NCBI GenBank assembly: GCA_021733665.1
Contig: JAHREI010000001.1
Coordinates: 868,001-932,000, forward strand
Reading direction: 5' to 3'
DNA length: 64,000 nt
From: Bacillus subtilis
Lineage (GTDB): Bacteria > Pseudomonadota > Alphaproteobacteria > Rhizobiales > Rhizobiaceae
The notes beneath the pieces are model-generated. The model did no database searches, was not told the DNA's origin, and saw nothing but the letters and a program-made list of their open reading frames with translations. Shown here in pieces: positions 29,401 to 37,301 of this stretch. The translations under genes were made by a program, and so were the position numbers. Within the stretch, counting starts at the first letter, position 1; each line of letters starts with the position of its first letter.

Positions 29401-29957
29401 TCTGTAGCATCGGTATGTCTGGTGCCAAAGAGAATAGCGAAAATCGCAAGCAGTGCTGTGACGAACAGAGAAATATCGCCGAAGACATAGACAATCGGAT
29501 CATAGGAAGCCTGATATTCAGCCAGCACCATGCCAACGCTGCCGGAAACTGCTTTGAGCTGCAGCGCGATATAGGGCATGGAGCCTACCACAGCAATACA
29601 GGTGCCGATGGTGGCAACGCTGGTGCTTTTTCCATAGCGGGCTGCGAGAAAGTCAGCGATAGAGGTAATGCGCTCTGCTTTTGCCAGCCGCACCACATGG
29701 CGTAAAAACTTATTGCCGAATGTAAAGACCAGTATCGGGCCTATATAAATACCTAAGAATTCAAGCCCGCGATCAGCGGCCAGCCCGACAGAGCCGAAAA
29801 ATGTCCAGGAAGTACAATAGACTGCAAGGCTGAAAGCATAGATATAAGGTCGGGGCTTAGCCATCCTGCGAGATGCTTTGCGATCACCTATGCTCGCGAC
29901 CGCAAATAAAAGAATCAGATAAAGAAATGCTATGCCGATAATGATCCAACCGTGCAT
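26460..29957 (-). CDS. SLC5-domain hybrid sensor histidine kinase, CrbS/MxtR-like
   Basis: 1165 residues. About 13 membrane segments in residues 1-510 form a sodium/solute symporter-like (SLC5/PutP) domain, as in YCTSWTFFGSVGLAA. A STAC-like linker and a PAS domain follow (QTALDQMEQGITVLDKDFRL, near 640). The kinase core has the phosphorylated histidine in FLAAAGHDILQPLNAARL (about H807), an ATPase domain with IGVRRRGDNLEIKVADTGIG, and a receiver domain with IILADYHLN (aspartate near 1095). The stop overlaps the response regulator stop by two bases. RBS AGGGGAAAG lies before the ATG. Confidence 0.88.
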   Translation of the reverse strand: MHGWIIIGIAFLYLILLFAVASIGDRKASRRMAKPRPYIYAFSLAVYCTSWTFFGSVGLAADRGLEFLGIYIGPILVFTFGNKFLRHVVRLAKAERITSIADFLAARYGKSTSVATIGTCIAVVGSMPYIALQLKAVSGSVGMVLAEYQASYDPIVYVFGDISLFVTALLAIFAILFGTRHTDATEHQDGLILAVALESAIKITAFLIVGIASTFFLFGSPLELSQQLQQKNIDLGSMLSQTSVSTWLVHALLSAAAILMLPRQFHVTVVENRSEKELRTARWLFPVYLILINLFVLPIALQGLINLDASTNADLYVLALPLAAGSHILTLLAFVGGLSAATAMVIVACVALSIMISNHLLLPLLIRYVYRRNKYQQRDLTRLILYTRRATIVIILAVTFSYYRASSSTFGLASIGLVSFAAIAQFAPPLIGGLVWRNANARGAVLGMISGFAVWAYTLLLPTLANPDAPILQNGLWGLSYLRPQALFDTEALPLTHGALWSLAINTLFFVIGSLSRQSTPLERIQASTFMPRNLKTVPVLRRFRTSVTVGEIKNTIARYLGEDRVALAFSRYDHGGDLPLNDKAVADVPLIRFAEQILGSAIGSSSARLVLSLLLQRKDNTAPDTLRLLDDASEALQHNRDLLQTALDQMEQGITVLDKDFRLTCWNRRFRHLLQLPEGLAQVGKPISEVLDRLLHHGEIHESDANMLMRTLERVHEPSRILLRSTGRIIEIAANPMPDGGIVASYTDITASVEADNAMKRLNESLEQRVADRTTELLDVNKQLIQAQKLAEEANFGKTRFLAAAGHDILQPLNAARLYSTALSERLQETEAQLARNIDSSLEAVEGILSALLDISRLDTGSLKPELSLFRLDRLLQQVVTDFTPLATSKDLQLRVVPCSLSVYSDRNLLRRLLQNLVSNSIKYSRSGKILIGVRRRGDNLEIKVADTGIGIAPDKQQLVFREFYRLDEGMSQADGLGLGLSIVDRIVRVLNLSIHLRSEHGKGTCFSVIIPKSQEPATETANDQLPARRRSNALQGMRVLCIDNDPLILDGMHTLLGGWGCDMTLIRDGAQLKDWCQQIARKQNTVRILPDIILADYHLNRENGLDMIGYIRETLGHSIPAVLVTADRSKEVKLQAKEENVHVLNKPLKPAALRALLAHYHAR

Positions 29958-30061
29958 TCTTTCCCCTTTCTGATCTGTTTATTACAGCGTTACAGACATA
30001 GCATGCTTACAGATACTGTATAGGGTTGCAAATCTTTGTCTTTTTGAGACGCAGAGGCTGT

Positions 30062-30132
30062 ATTCTTGATGCCTATAGGCAAGAATTAACGATATTCAAG
30101 GGAATAGCAGCATTATTATCTTTAAAAGATAA
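30062..30132. promoter_or_regulatory. Two palindromes upstream of mscL
   Basis: ATTCTTG (30062-30068) and CAAGAAT (30080-30086) flank a centre containing GCCTATAGGC. Thirty bases on, TTATCTTT-A-AAAGATAA (30116-30132) is a perfect 8-bp inverted repeat. Both lie between the divergent kinase and mscL genes. They may be operators, or hairpins in the mscL leader. Confidence 0.5.
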
Positions 30133-30198
30133 CAATATTCTTTATTTCTAGTATTCATAATATATTAGAAGAAGCCCCCGTATCGAAAAGGACAGTCT

Positions 30199-30615
30199 AT
30201 GTTAAAAGAGTTTCGCGAGTTCGCCCTGAAGGGGAACATGGTTGATCTGGCTATCGGTGTTATCATCGGTGGTGCATTTGGTGGTCTGGTGAATTCCATT
30301 GTGAATGATATCATCATGCCAATTATCGGTTTGGTCACCGGTGGTATCGATTTCTCGAACATGTTTATCCAGCTGGCCGGTGAGCCAAAGGGTACTCTTG
30401 CTGCTGCGCGTGAAGCCGGTGCGACAATCGCTTATGGTAACTTCGTGACCTTGCTGATCAACTTCATGATCATCGCATGGGTTCTATTCCTTGTTGTTAA
30501 GGGCATGAACAAGATGAAGAAGAAGGAAGAAGCTGCACCGGTTGCTGAGGCAGAAATTCCTGCTGATCAGGTTCTGCTGACAGAAATCCGCGATCTTCTG
30601 GCGAAAAAAGCCTGA
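30199..30615 (+). CDS. mscL: Large-conductance mechanosensitive channel
   Basis: 138 residues. The start [20 protein letters not shown] and the gate helix [20 protein letters not shown] are clear family signatures; the second helix is [21 protein letters not shown] charged C-terminal bundle ends EIRDLLAKK. Five copies form an inner-membrane pore that opens when turgor rises suddenly. The gene stands alone between two palindromes and a terminator. Confidence 0.97.
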   Translation: MLKEFREFALKGNMVDLAIGVIIGGAFGGLVNSIVNDIIMPIIGLVTGGIDFSNMFIQLAGEPKGTLAAAREAGATIAYGNFVTLLINFMIIAWVLFLVVKGMNKMKKKEEAAPVAEAEIPADQVLLTEIRDLLAKKA

Positions 30616-30636
30616 TATCTGCGATGAAGTATAATA

Positions 30637-30670
30637 GGCCCGGCATCAGCGATGATGCCGGGCTTTATTT
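30637..30670 (+). terminator. Terminator after mscL
   Basis: CCCGGCATCA and TGATGCCGGG form a 10-bp stem with a GCGA loop (30639-30662), followed by CTTTATTTTT. Confidence 0.88.
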
Positions 30671-30795
30671 TTGGTGGCGTGTTTTGCGGTAAAGAAAAAG
30701 TGAGGCGCTTTACACCGCTTGCTTTGTGGCTAAAATGCGGCAGCGGATGTCTGTATATCCGTTCTATATGGCTCTTTCAGAATAAGAATAATCAC

Positions 30796-31872
30796 ATGCC
30801 CCGCCCGCTTTTGCTGAAGAATATCATTGCGCTGTTTCTGACATTTTTAATCGCAGGTGGCGGAGCCGGAATTGCATGGTTTATCGGGCTGCCAATTCCT
30901 TTTTTGCTAGGCTCCATGTGCAGCGTGATGATCGCTTCCTTGAGTGGTGTGCATATTTATTTGCCGGTTTGGCTGCGCAATCTGGTGTTCATTATGCTAG
31001 GCGTTCAGGCCGGCTCCGGTGTGCGTCCTGAAACACTGAACCAGATTGGTGAATGGCCGCTGAGTTTCATGCTGCTGTTTGTGATGCTGGTCTCGGTCAC
31101 CGGCTTTACTTTTATGCTGTTGCGTTATGTATTTCGTTGGGATGCGCAAACGGCATTTTTTTCCTCATTGCCCGGTGCACTGTCTTTCGTGATGGCAGCG
31201 GCAAGCGAGACCCGTGCTGATCTGATCCGCATCAGTATGATCCAGACAGTACGCCTGTTGCTGCTGATCGGTCTGCTTGCGCCAGTGCTCAATGTTTTAG
31301 GGCAGTCCGCACCGCATGTTGATCTGACTGAACTGGCCGCAGCTGAGCCGCAGGAATGGCTTTGGTTGTTGATGGCAGGCGCTATCGGTGCTTTGCTCGG
31401 ACATTACAGCCGTTTGCCCGGCGGGATGATGCTGGGCGCATTGCTGGCCAGTGCGCTGGTCTATGTAACGGGTTTTGTGACCGTGCGGGTGCCTCCGGAA
31501 ATGGCCGATTTCGGTATGGTTATTCTTGGCGTGCTGATTGGCTCCCGCGTGAATAAGCAGCATCGTGGAATTATTGTTGAATTATTGCCGGTTGCTCTGA
31601 TGGCGTTTCTGGTGGGGGCTGCGAGTGCCGGAGCGGTATGTGCGCTGGCATGGCTGGTTACCGGCCTGCATCCTGCACAGATTGCACTGGCCTTTGCACC
31701 GGGTGCGCTGGAGGCTTTGACGGTTATTGCCTTCTCTCTGGGTGTCGATCCGGCTTATGTGGCTTCGCATCATGTCGTGCGTTTTATGCTGATTGCTCTT
31801 GTTGTGCCGTTTCTCGCCAAGTCTTTGCGGCGGATGGATGAAAAACAAACAGCCGCTCAAGCAGAGACTTGA
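30796..31872 (+). CDS. AbrB-family membrane protein (putative transporter)
   Basis: 358 residues from the ATG at 30796. Earlier starts from 30652 would translate the mscL terminator. About 10 membrane helices in two repeats: WFIGLPIPFLLGSMCSVM and RLPGGMMLGALLASALV hold the recurring LG pattern of the family (PF05145), with FFSSLPGALSFVMAAASE and FAPGALEALTVIAFSLGVDP as the paired GxLE/GALS loops. Relatives are called AbrB or ammonia monooxygenase by old error. E. coli AbrB has been linked to aidB regulation; transport substrate unknown. Confidence 0.85.
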   Translation: MPRPLLLKNIIALFLTFLIAGGGAGIAWFIGLPIPFLLGSMCSVMIASLSGVHIYLPVWLRNLVFIMLGVQAGSGVRPETLNQIGEWPLSFMLLFVMLVSVTGFTFMLLRYVFRWDAQTAFFSSLPGALSFVMAAASETRADLIRISMIQTVRLLLLIGLLAPVLNVLGQSAPHVDLTELAAAEPQEWLWLLMAGAIGALLGHYSRLPGGMMLGALLASALVYVTGFVTVRVPPEMADFGMVILGVLIGSRVNKQHRGIIVELLPVALMAFLVGAASAGAVCALAWLVTGLHPAQIALAFAPGALEALTVIAFSLGVDPAYVASHHVVRFMLIALVVPFLAKSLRRMDEKQTAAQAET

Positions 31873-31888
31873 GCGGCTGTCAAAATTT
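31849..31888. terminator. Terminator overlapping the abrB stop codon
   Basis: ACAGCCGCTCAAG (31849-31861) and CTTGAGCGGCTGT (31868-31880) form a 13-bp stem. The stop codon TGA at 31870-31872 lies in its right arm. AAAACAA and CAAAATTT flank it, so it may also serve convergent hemA. Confidence 0.8.
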
Positions 31889-31902
31889 CAATCTAAGTCT
31901 GA

Positions 31903-33147
31903 TCAGGCGGTCTGTTTCAGCGGCTGACCTGTGAAATCTGTTGCATAAGGAATGTTCAGCGTCTGCCAAACTTCCAGCAACGCATCTTTCAGACGGATAA
32001 TCAGGTCTTCACCGTGGGCTGGTGTCGCCGTAACGCGCAGTCGTTCTGTGCCGCGTGGTACTGTCGGGAAGTTGATCGGCTGGATGTAAATATTATGCAC
32101 TTCCATCAGACGGTCAGACGCTTTCTTGCAAAGATCTGAATTGCCGACAAAAAGCGGAATAATATGTGTTTCTGTCGCCATAACCGGCAGACCTGCGCGT
32201 TTCAGGAGGTCTTTGGTCATATGCACGTTTTTCTGCTGCAGGTCGCGCTCATGATCGGATGATTTGAGATGGCGAATGGCTGCAACGGTAGCATTGGCAA
32301 TTGCCGGTGGCAGTGCGGATGTGAAGATGAAGCCCGGTGCATAGGAGCGCACAGCGTCAACCACAACTTTTGAGCCGGTTATATAGCCGCCAAGTGTGCC
32401 AAAAGATTTGGCCAGTGTACCTTCGATAATATCAATGCGATGGCTCAGGCCTTCACGCTCGGAGATGCCGCCGCCGTGTGCGCCATACATGCCAACCGCA
32501 TGGACTTCATCCAGATAGGTCATGGCATTGTATTTTTCTGCCAGCTCGACGATCTCTTTCAGCGGTGCCACATCGCCATCCATGGAATAAATGGATTCAA
32601 AAACAATCAGTTTAGCACGGTCTTTACCGGCGGCTTTCAGCAGTTCTTCCAGATGGCGCACATCATTATGACGGAAAATTTGCTTATCTGCACCGGAGTG
32701 GCGGATGCCGGCGATCATGGAGGCGTGATTAAGCTCATCCGAGAGGATCAGGCAATCCGGCAGTAATTTAGCAATGGTGGAAATCGAAGCATCATTGGAC
32801 ACGAAACCGGATGTGAAAACCAGACCGGCTTCCTTGCCATGAAGGTCAGCAAGCTCATGTTCCAGCTCAACCAGAGGGTGGTTATTGCCGGAGATGTTGC
32901 GGGTGCCTCCTGCACCGGTACCTTGGCTGGTCGCGGCGTCAGTCATGGCTTTCAGGACGTCCGGATGATGACCCATGCCGAGATAATCGTTGGAGCACCA
33001 TACGGTGACCTCTTTGGTCTGACCGTTATGGCGCCAAAGAGCCTGCGGGAAGCGGCCAACAATACGCTCCAGATCAGCAAACACACGGTAACGATTTTCA
33101 TTGTGAAGGCGGTCAATGGCCGCCTCAAAAACCCGGCTATAGTCCAT
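31903..33147 (-). CDS. hemA: 5-aminolevulinate synthase
   Basis: 414 residues. It is a class II PLP aminotransferase-fold enzyme with [14 protein letters not shown], the glycine loop [20 protein letters not shown] shown as key residues [24 protein letters not shown] and the PLP lysine in [12 protein letters not shown]. It condenses glycine and succinyl-CoA, the first step of haem synthesis in alphaproteobacteria (the C4 route). The RBS AAGGATG precedes the ATG. The 282-base gap upstream, shared with a TetR gene, must hold its promoter. Confidence 0.97.
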   Translation of the reverse strand: MDYSRVFEAAIDRLHNENRYRVFADLERIVGRFPQALWRHNGQTKEVTVWCSNDYLGMGHHPDVLKAMTDAATSQGTGAGGTRNISGNNHPLVELEHELADLHGKEAGLVFTSGFVSNDASISTIAKLLPDCLILSDELNHASMIAGIRHSGADKQIFRHNDVRHLEELLKAAGKDRAKLIVFESIYSMDGDVAPLKEIVELAEKYNAMTYLDEVHAVGMYGAHGGGISEREGLSHRIDIIEGTLAKSFGTLGGYITGSKVVVDAVRSYAPGFIFTSALPPAIANATVAAIRHLKSSDHERDLQQKNVHMTKDLLKRAGLPVMATETHIIPLFVGNSDLCKKASDRLMEVHNIYIQPINFPTVPRGTERLRVTATPAHGEDLIIRLKDALLEVWQTLNIPYATDFTGQPLKQTA

Positions 33148-33334
33148 GAGGCATCATCCTTTTCTTCACAGTTACCTAATCCTTTAGGCGCGCGCCGTCT
33201 ACAACATGATGTGCGATAAATAGCCCTAGGCCGGTTTCATAGCATTGATTTCAGTCAATTCAGCCGGTGACGAAGTCTTTGATACAAAAAATCCGGTTGA
33301 TAAGAAAAATCAGAAGCATGGAGTTAATTACAGG

Positions 33335-33378
33335 CTGTTGCAAAATCAAAATCAGAGCGCTAGAAGACTTTGCAACAG
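33335..33378. promoter_or_regulatory. 10-bp inverted repeat upstream of the TetR gene
   Basis: CTGTTGCAAA (33335-33344) and TTTGCAACAG (33369-33378) are perfect inverted copies with a 24-base spacer, 51 bases before the TetR ATG. It is followed by ATTGTTTTATTTT. It may be an operator for the regulator itself, or a terminator-like leader. Confidence 0.5.
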
Positions 33379-33429
33379 ATTGTTTTATTTTGCAGTAAAA
33401 ATGCAGGCGCAATACGGGTTGGGGCAGAC

Positions 33430-34143
33430 ATGAAAAAAGATCTGACGGCAAAAAAATGTATCACAGTGGGCGCCCGTATCGGTCGGCCTGCACGGATTTC
33501 TCTTGAGGAAATTGCCCGCATTGCGCTGAAAATCGGCCTTGATGATGTGACGATGATCGCGGTCGGGCAAGCACTGGGTGTCGATCATTCTTCGCTCTAT
33601 CGTTATGTTAAAGGCCGCAAGGATTTGTTGCTGGCGGCCGCTGATCTGGCGATTGCAGAACTGGACTGGCGTGGCAACCCTGCCAACTGGTATGAATTTG
33701 CACAAAATGTTGCAAATTCCTCATGGGAGTTGTTTGATCGCTATCCGGGGCTGGCCGATGCTATGCGTGAGCTTGAGGTTTCACCACCGTCAGGCATCCG
33801 TGCTTTTGGTGAAATTGCCAATCGCTTTGTAGAATATGGCTTCTCGGCTGAAGAGGCGGTAGTGGTCCTCGATAGTATCTTTGATATGACTATGGATTGC
33901 TTCACCGGCTGGCGCAGGGCTTATAAACCGGCGCGCATAGGTGATTACAGCATCGAAAAGGTTGTGAAGTCATGGGAAGCTGAGGCTGCCCGCAATCCGG
34001 ATACCGCGCGGCCGATCCTGATTATGAGCCGCATGATGACCGATCCGCCCAAAGAATGGTGGAGCAGAAAGCTGGGGCTGATTTTAGAAGGTGCAGAAGC
34101 TGTTTTCAATAAGCGTCAGCTGATCTATGAGGCAGCAGAATAA
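33430..34143 (+). CDS. TetR/AcrR-family transcriptional regulator
   Basis: 237 residues from the ATG at 33430. The DNA-binding domain is near residues 15-65: LEEIARIALKIGLDDVTM, then VGQALGVDHSSLYRYVKGRKDLL, with the usual SLYRYV recognition helix. The C-terminal helical domain (from about residue 80) would bind a ligand and is not assigned to a subfamily. It lies divergent from hemA and convergent with the FAD/NAD(P) gene. Control of either, or of itself, is possible, and an inverted repeat lies upstream. Confidence 0.88.
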   Translation: MKKDLTAKKCITVGARIGRPARISLEEIARIALKIGLDDVTMIAVGQALGVDHSSLYRYVKGRKDLLLAAADLAIAELDWRGNPANWYEFAQNVANSSWELFDRYPGLADAMRELEVSPPSGIRAFGEIANRFVEYGFSAEEAVVVLDSIFDMTMDCFTGWRRAYKPARIGDYSIEKVVKSWEAEAARNPDTARPILIMSRMMTDPPKEWWSRKLGLILEGAEAVFNKRQLIYEAAE

Positions 34144-34164
34144 ATCCTCGCCTCAGACAGGTGG

Positions 34165-35667
34165 TTATTGTTGAGCTGCCTGTCGGATGACTTCTGCTAG
34201 TGCCTGCGTATAGTGTGCGACCTCCGGTGCTCCCATTAATTCGCCGAAAGTGCCGCGTGCCAAAGGCCCCGCAATAAACAGATTATCGGTAATCGTGCCA
34301 TCCTTGCTGATGGCGCGCATAGTTTCAGTTGCCTGCTCACTGCGACTGGTATGCAGACCAAGACCGGTCGGATCCATTTCAATCAGACCATGCTGATGCA
34401 GCATCGCTAATGGCGGACACTGGCCGATAATATCGCCATGTGCAGGGCCTGTGGTGATGATGATCGCATCGAAATGCTGCTCGATTGTTTCACTGCTGCC
34501 ACGGGGACGGTAAGTAATCACAAAACCCTTGCCATTCTCGGTATAGCGGGCACCGGTAACATGGGCGCTGAGGTAATTGAGCGTGTCGGCCTGACTGCGC
34601 TGCTCAAGAACATCGTCTGTCTGGGTCGCAAGGCGGAAGCGATGGGCATCCCAATAGGTACGCAGATGCCGGACAATACGCTGGCGTTCACTTAACGGTA
34701 GAGCAAGCCAGATTTCACTGCCTTGATCGCGTAAAGCATCAATCACAGACTGCCATGGCACGGTTTGCTGAGCGGCCTCACGGATTGTCGTGCGGATTTT
34801 ACGTAGCAATTGTGTTGCGGATATTTCCGGCGGGTTGAGGAAGTCGCCAAACAGACGCGGTGGTTTCGGCTCTCCCGCTTTTAGGCGCAGATTGGGACGA
34901 GAGCGCAGGCCGTGACGGGACAAAACAGTAATCTTGCCGCTGTGGCCATACTGGGATAATCCGGCAACCATGTCTGCGGAGGTTAGACCAGCACCGATAA
35001 TCAGTACAGAACTATTCGTTCCGGTTTCTTCAATCAGCTGTTTCAGCGCGCCGCCTTGATAAGGATTGGCGATCAATCCTGCTATGTGGTTTTGTCCTGA
35101 AGGGACAAGTGCGCGCAAAGGTGCAGGCAGCGCGGGCAGGGGATGGGAGGCCGCGATCACCAGATAATCGGCCTCCAGTGTCGTGCCGTTATTCGTACTG
35201 ACTGTGTAAGTGCCATCACTTTTGCGGCTGGCGCCGGTGGCGCTGGCAATCAGGTGCTGTACTTGTCCGCTGGTGAGCAAAGGCGCGATCTGATCCGCCA
35301 TATAACTGCCAAACAAGCTGCGGCGGGCGTAAATCTGACCATTCGCCGTTGTCGCTTCCGGATCGCTGTTCAGACTGTGCGTTTCTTCCATCCAGCGGGC
35401 AAAATGCGGCTTGTCATCATAGAAAATGCTCATCCGGTCAGAGAGCACATTCAGGCGAAACGCTTCTTCTTCTGTTGAATAGGCCAATCCCGCACCGAGA
35501 TGCTGGCGGGGTTCAATGATGGTGATTTTAAGCTGTGCCGGATCAGTGATTGCGGCCAGATGATAGGCCAGTGTAGCACCGGAAAAGCCCCCGCCGATAA
35601 TGATAACGGATTTTTGCGGGGCATGGCCATGCAATTGGTCAGTGCTGGCAGAAGGCAATACAGTCAA
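34165..35667 (-). CDS. FAD/NAD(P)-binding oxidoreductase (PF13454-like)
   Basis: 500 residues. The N-terminal FAD loop is VIIIGGGFSGATLAYHLA, followed by HLGAGLAYST and FRLNVLSDRMS, which is typical of the FAD-NAD(P)-binding family. A second nucleotide loop, SVLIIGAGLTSADMVAGL, lies near residue 225. No partner domain is fused. An in-frame stop at 35683-35685 and lack of any in-frame ATG point to a TTG start at 35667. The substrate is unknown; relatives are sometimes annotated as hydroxyacylglutathione hydrolase-linked or siderophore-type proteins without proof. Confidence 0.78.
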   Translation of the reverse strand: MTVLPSASTDQLHGHAPQKSVIIIGGGFSGATLAYHLAAITDPAQLKITIIEPRQHLGAGLAYSTEEEAFRLNVLSDRMSIFYDDKPHFARWMEETHSLNSDPEATTANGQIYARRSLFGSYMADQIAPLLTSGQVQHLIASATGASRKSDGTYTVSTNNGTTLEADYLVIAASHPLPALPAPLRALVPSGQNHIAGLIANPYQGGALKQLIEETGTNSSVLIIGAGLTSADMVAGLSQYGHSGKITVLSRHGLRSRPNLRLKAGEPKPPRLFGDFLNPPEISATQLLRKIRTTIREAAQQTVPWQSVIDALRDQGSEIWLALPLSERQRIVRHLRTYWDAHRFRLATQTDDVLEQRSQADTLNYLSAHVTGARYTENGKGFVITYRPRGSSETIEQHFDAIIITTGPAHGDIIGQCPPLAMLHQHGLIEMDPTGLGLHTSRSEQATETMRAISKDGTITDNLFIAGPLARGTFGELMGAPEVAHYTQALAEVIRQAAQQ

Positions 35668-35798
35668 AACATATATCCGGCTTCAGATAAGCGTGCCGTG
35701 ATTGGGCACAAGACCGCACATGTATAGCAATAAAATCTTCGACTGCCAGCAATATGATAAAATAATTCTCTGTTCCGCCTATCGGATGAGGTGTTTTG

Positions 35799-36509
35799 TC
35801 AAAGGCTGATGAGTCTTTTCAGGAAGAGCAGGCCACCATCAGTCCGGCGGATATAGCGGCGTGGCAGGCCAAAAGGATCGTCTGTTGCTCTGGCATGGCC
35901 GCGTTTTGTGGTTGTTGCATGCGTATAACCGGCCTTGCGGGTTATATCACGAATAGCCTGCGTTTCGCCGCCGTAAGGGTAGCAGAAATTGGTCACTTCA
36001 CTGCCCAGAATATCTTCCAGAACTTTCTTGGAGCCTGCAATCTGGCGCTCAGCTTCGGCTAAATCAGCGCCCGGCAAATAGATGTGGTCAAGCGTATGCG
36101 CGCCGACTTCATGCCCTTGTGCTGCCCAGTCGCGTAACTGTTCGGCATTCATGCACGGAATTTCAATCGCACCTTTAGGGATGTCCCATTCATTGCGGCC
36201 ACCGATCTGATTGGCAACAAAATAATTGGTCGCTGTAAAGCCGAACTCTTTCAGCACCGGCATGGCATGCTGATAGACGTTGAGAAAACCGTCGTCGAAG
36301 GTAATGACCGCAACCTTGCCCTGCTTTTTGCCTTCCAGATAAGGCTGGGCATCACGCATCGACAATCCCTGATAGCCCAGTCTTTTCAGCCAGCGCATCT
36401 GACTGCGAAAGCGATCCGGATGCACATGCAGACTGCGGAACGGTTTGTCAGACGCAGGCGGCACATCGATCGAATGATAAAGCAGGATCGGAATGGCAGA
36501 AGATTTCAT
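35799..36509 (-). CDS. Polysaccharide deacetylase, tandem copy 2
   Basis: 236 residues. It has the NodB fold: VAVITFDDGFLN (motif 1, metal aspartates), GAHTLDHIYLP (motif 2, HxxxH) and FCYPYGGE (motif 3). There is no signal peptide, so it is probably cytoplasmic or inner-membrane facing. It follows copy 1 (36591-37301) by 81 bases. A hand alignment gives about 76% identity over 236 ungapped residues, so this is a tandem duplication. The family removes acetyl groups from amino sugars in glycans. The target here may be a lipopolysaccharide or envelope sugar. Confidence 0.9.
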   Translation of the reverse strand: MKSSAIPILLYHSIDVPPASDKPFRSLHVHPDRFRSQMRWLKRLGYQGLSMRDAQPYLEGKKQGKVAVITFDDGFLNVYQHAMPVLKEFGFTATNYFVANQIGGRNEWDIPKGAIEIPCMNAEQLRDWAAQGHEVGAHTLDHIYLPGADLAEAERQIAGSKKVLEDILGSEVTNFCYPYGGETQAIRDITRKAGYTHATTTKRGHARATDDPFGLPRRYIRRTDGGLLFLKRLISL

Positions 36510-36590
36510 CAGTTTCGTCCGGATTGGCGGGCACAGAGCGGGTTTCTGCGCCACTGAGCGCAGAGACAAGGTTCTTTATGCCATAATTAT

Positions 36591-37301
36591 TCAGAAGCCG
36601 AAGAGCTTTTTTATAAATAGCAGGCTGTTATCTGTTCTGCGGATAAACCGGCGCGGTAAGCCGAAAGGGTCATCACTTGGACGGGCAAAACCGCGTTGTG
36701 TGGTGGTCGCGTGAACAAAGCCGGCTTTCTGGGCGATTTTACGCAGTTCCGCACCTTCGCCACCATGAGGATAGCAGAAATTACTGACTTCTGTACCGGT
36801 AATGGCTTCCAGTGCAGTTTTTGAACCGGCAATCTGTCTCTCGGCTTCTGCAGGTGATGCATCAGGTAAGAAGATATGGTCGAGGGTATGGGCGCCGACC
36901 TCATGGCCATGGGCAGCCCAGTCCAGCAGTTGCTCTTTGTTCATGCATTTGATTTCGACCGAGCCTTTCGGCAGATCCCATGCATTGCAGCCGCCGATCT
37001 GGTTGGCCACAAAATAATTGGTAGCGGTAAAGCCTAATCTGTCGAGTACTGGCATGGCATATTGGTAGACATTGAGATAGCCGTCATCAAAAGTAATGAC
37101 AGCAACTTTGCCTTGTTTTTTTCCCTCCAGATAAGGACGGGCATCGCGCATGGATAGTCCCTGATAGCCCAGTCGTTTCAGCCATTGCATTTGTTTTGCA
37201 AAGCGATCGGGATGGACATGCAGGCTGCGGAAAGGCTTATTGCGCGGTGGCGCAACATCAATCGAGTGATAGGTGAAAATGGGTATTGCGGGAGATTTCA
37301 T
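36591..37301 (-). CDS. Polysaccharide deacetylase, tandem copy 1
   Basis: 236 residues, same layout as its neighbour: VAVITFDDGYLN, GAHTLDHIFLP and FCYPHGGE, all catalytic residues retained. The start overlaps the stop of the upstream GT25 gene by 4 bases, so the two are coupled. Order in the transcript is GT25, copy 1, copy 2. Most differences from copy 2 lie in surface segments and the C-terminus. Both copies look intact, so divergence in substrate rather than decay is plausible. Confidence 0.9.
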   Translation of the reverse strand: MKSPAIPIFTYHSIDVAPPRNKPFRSLHVHPDRFAKQMQWLKRLGYQGLSMRDARPYLEGKKQGKVAVITFDDGYLNVYQYAMPVLDRLGFTATNYFVANQIGGCNAWDLPKGSVEIKCMNKEQLLDWAAHGHEVGAHTLDHIFLPDASPAEAERQIAGSKTALEAITGTEVSNFCYPHGGEGAELRKIAQKAGFVHATTTQRGFARPSDDPFGLPRRFIRRTDNSLLFIKKLFGF

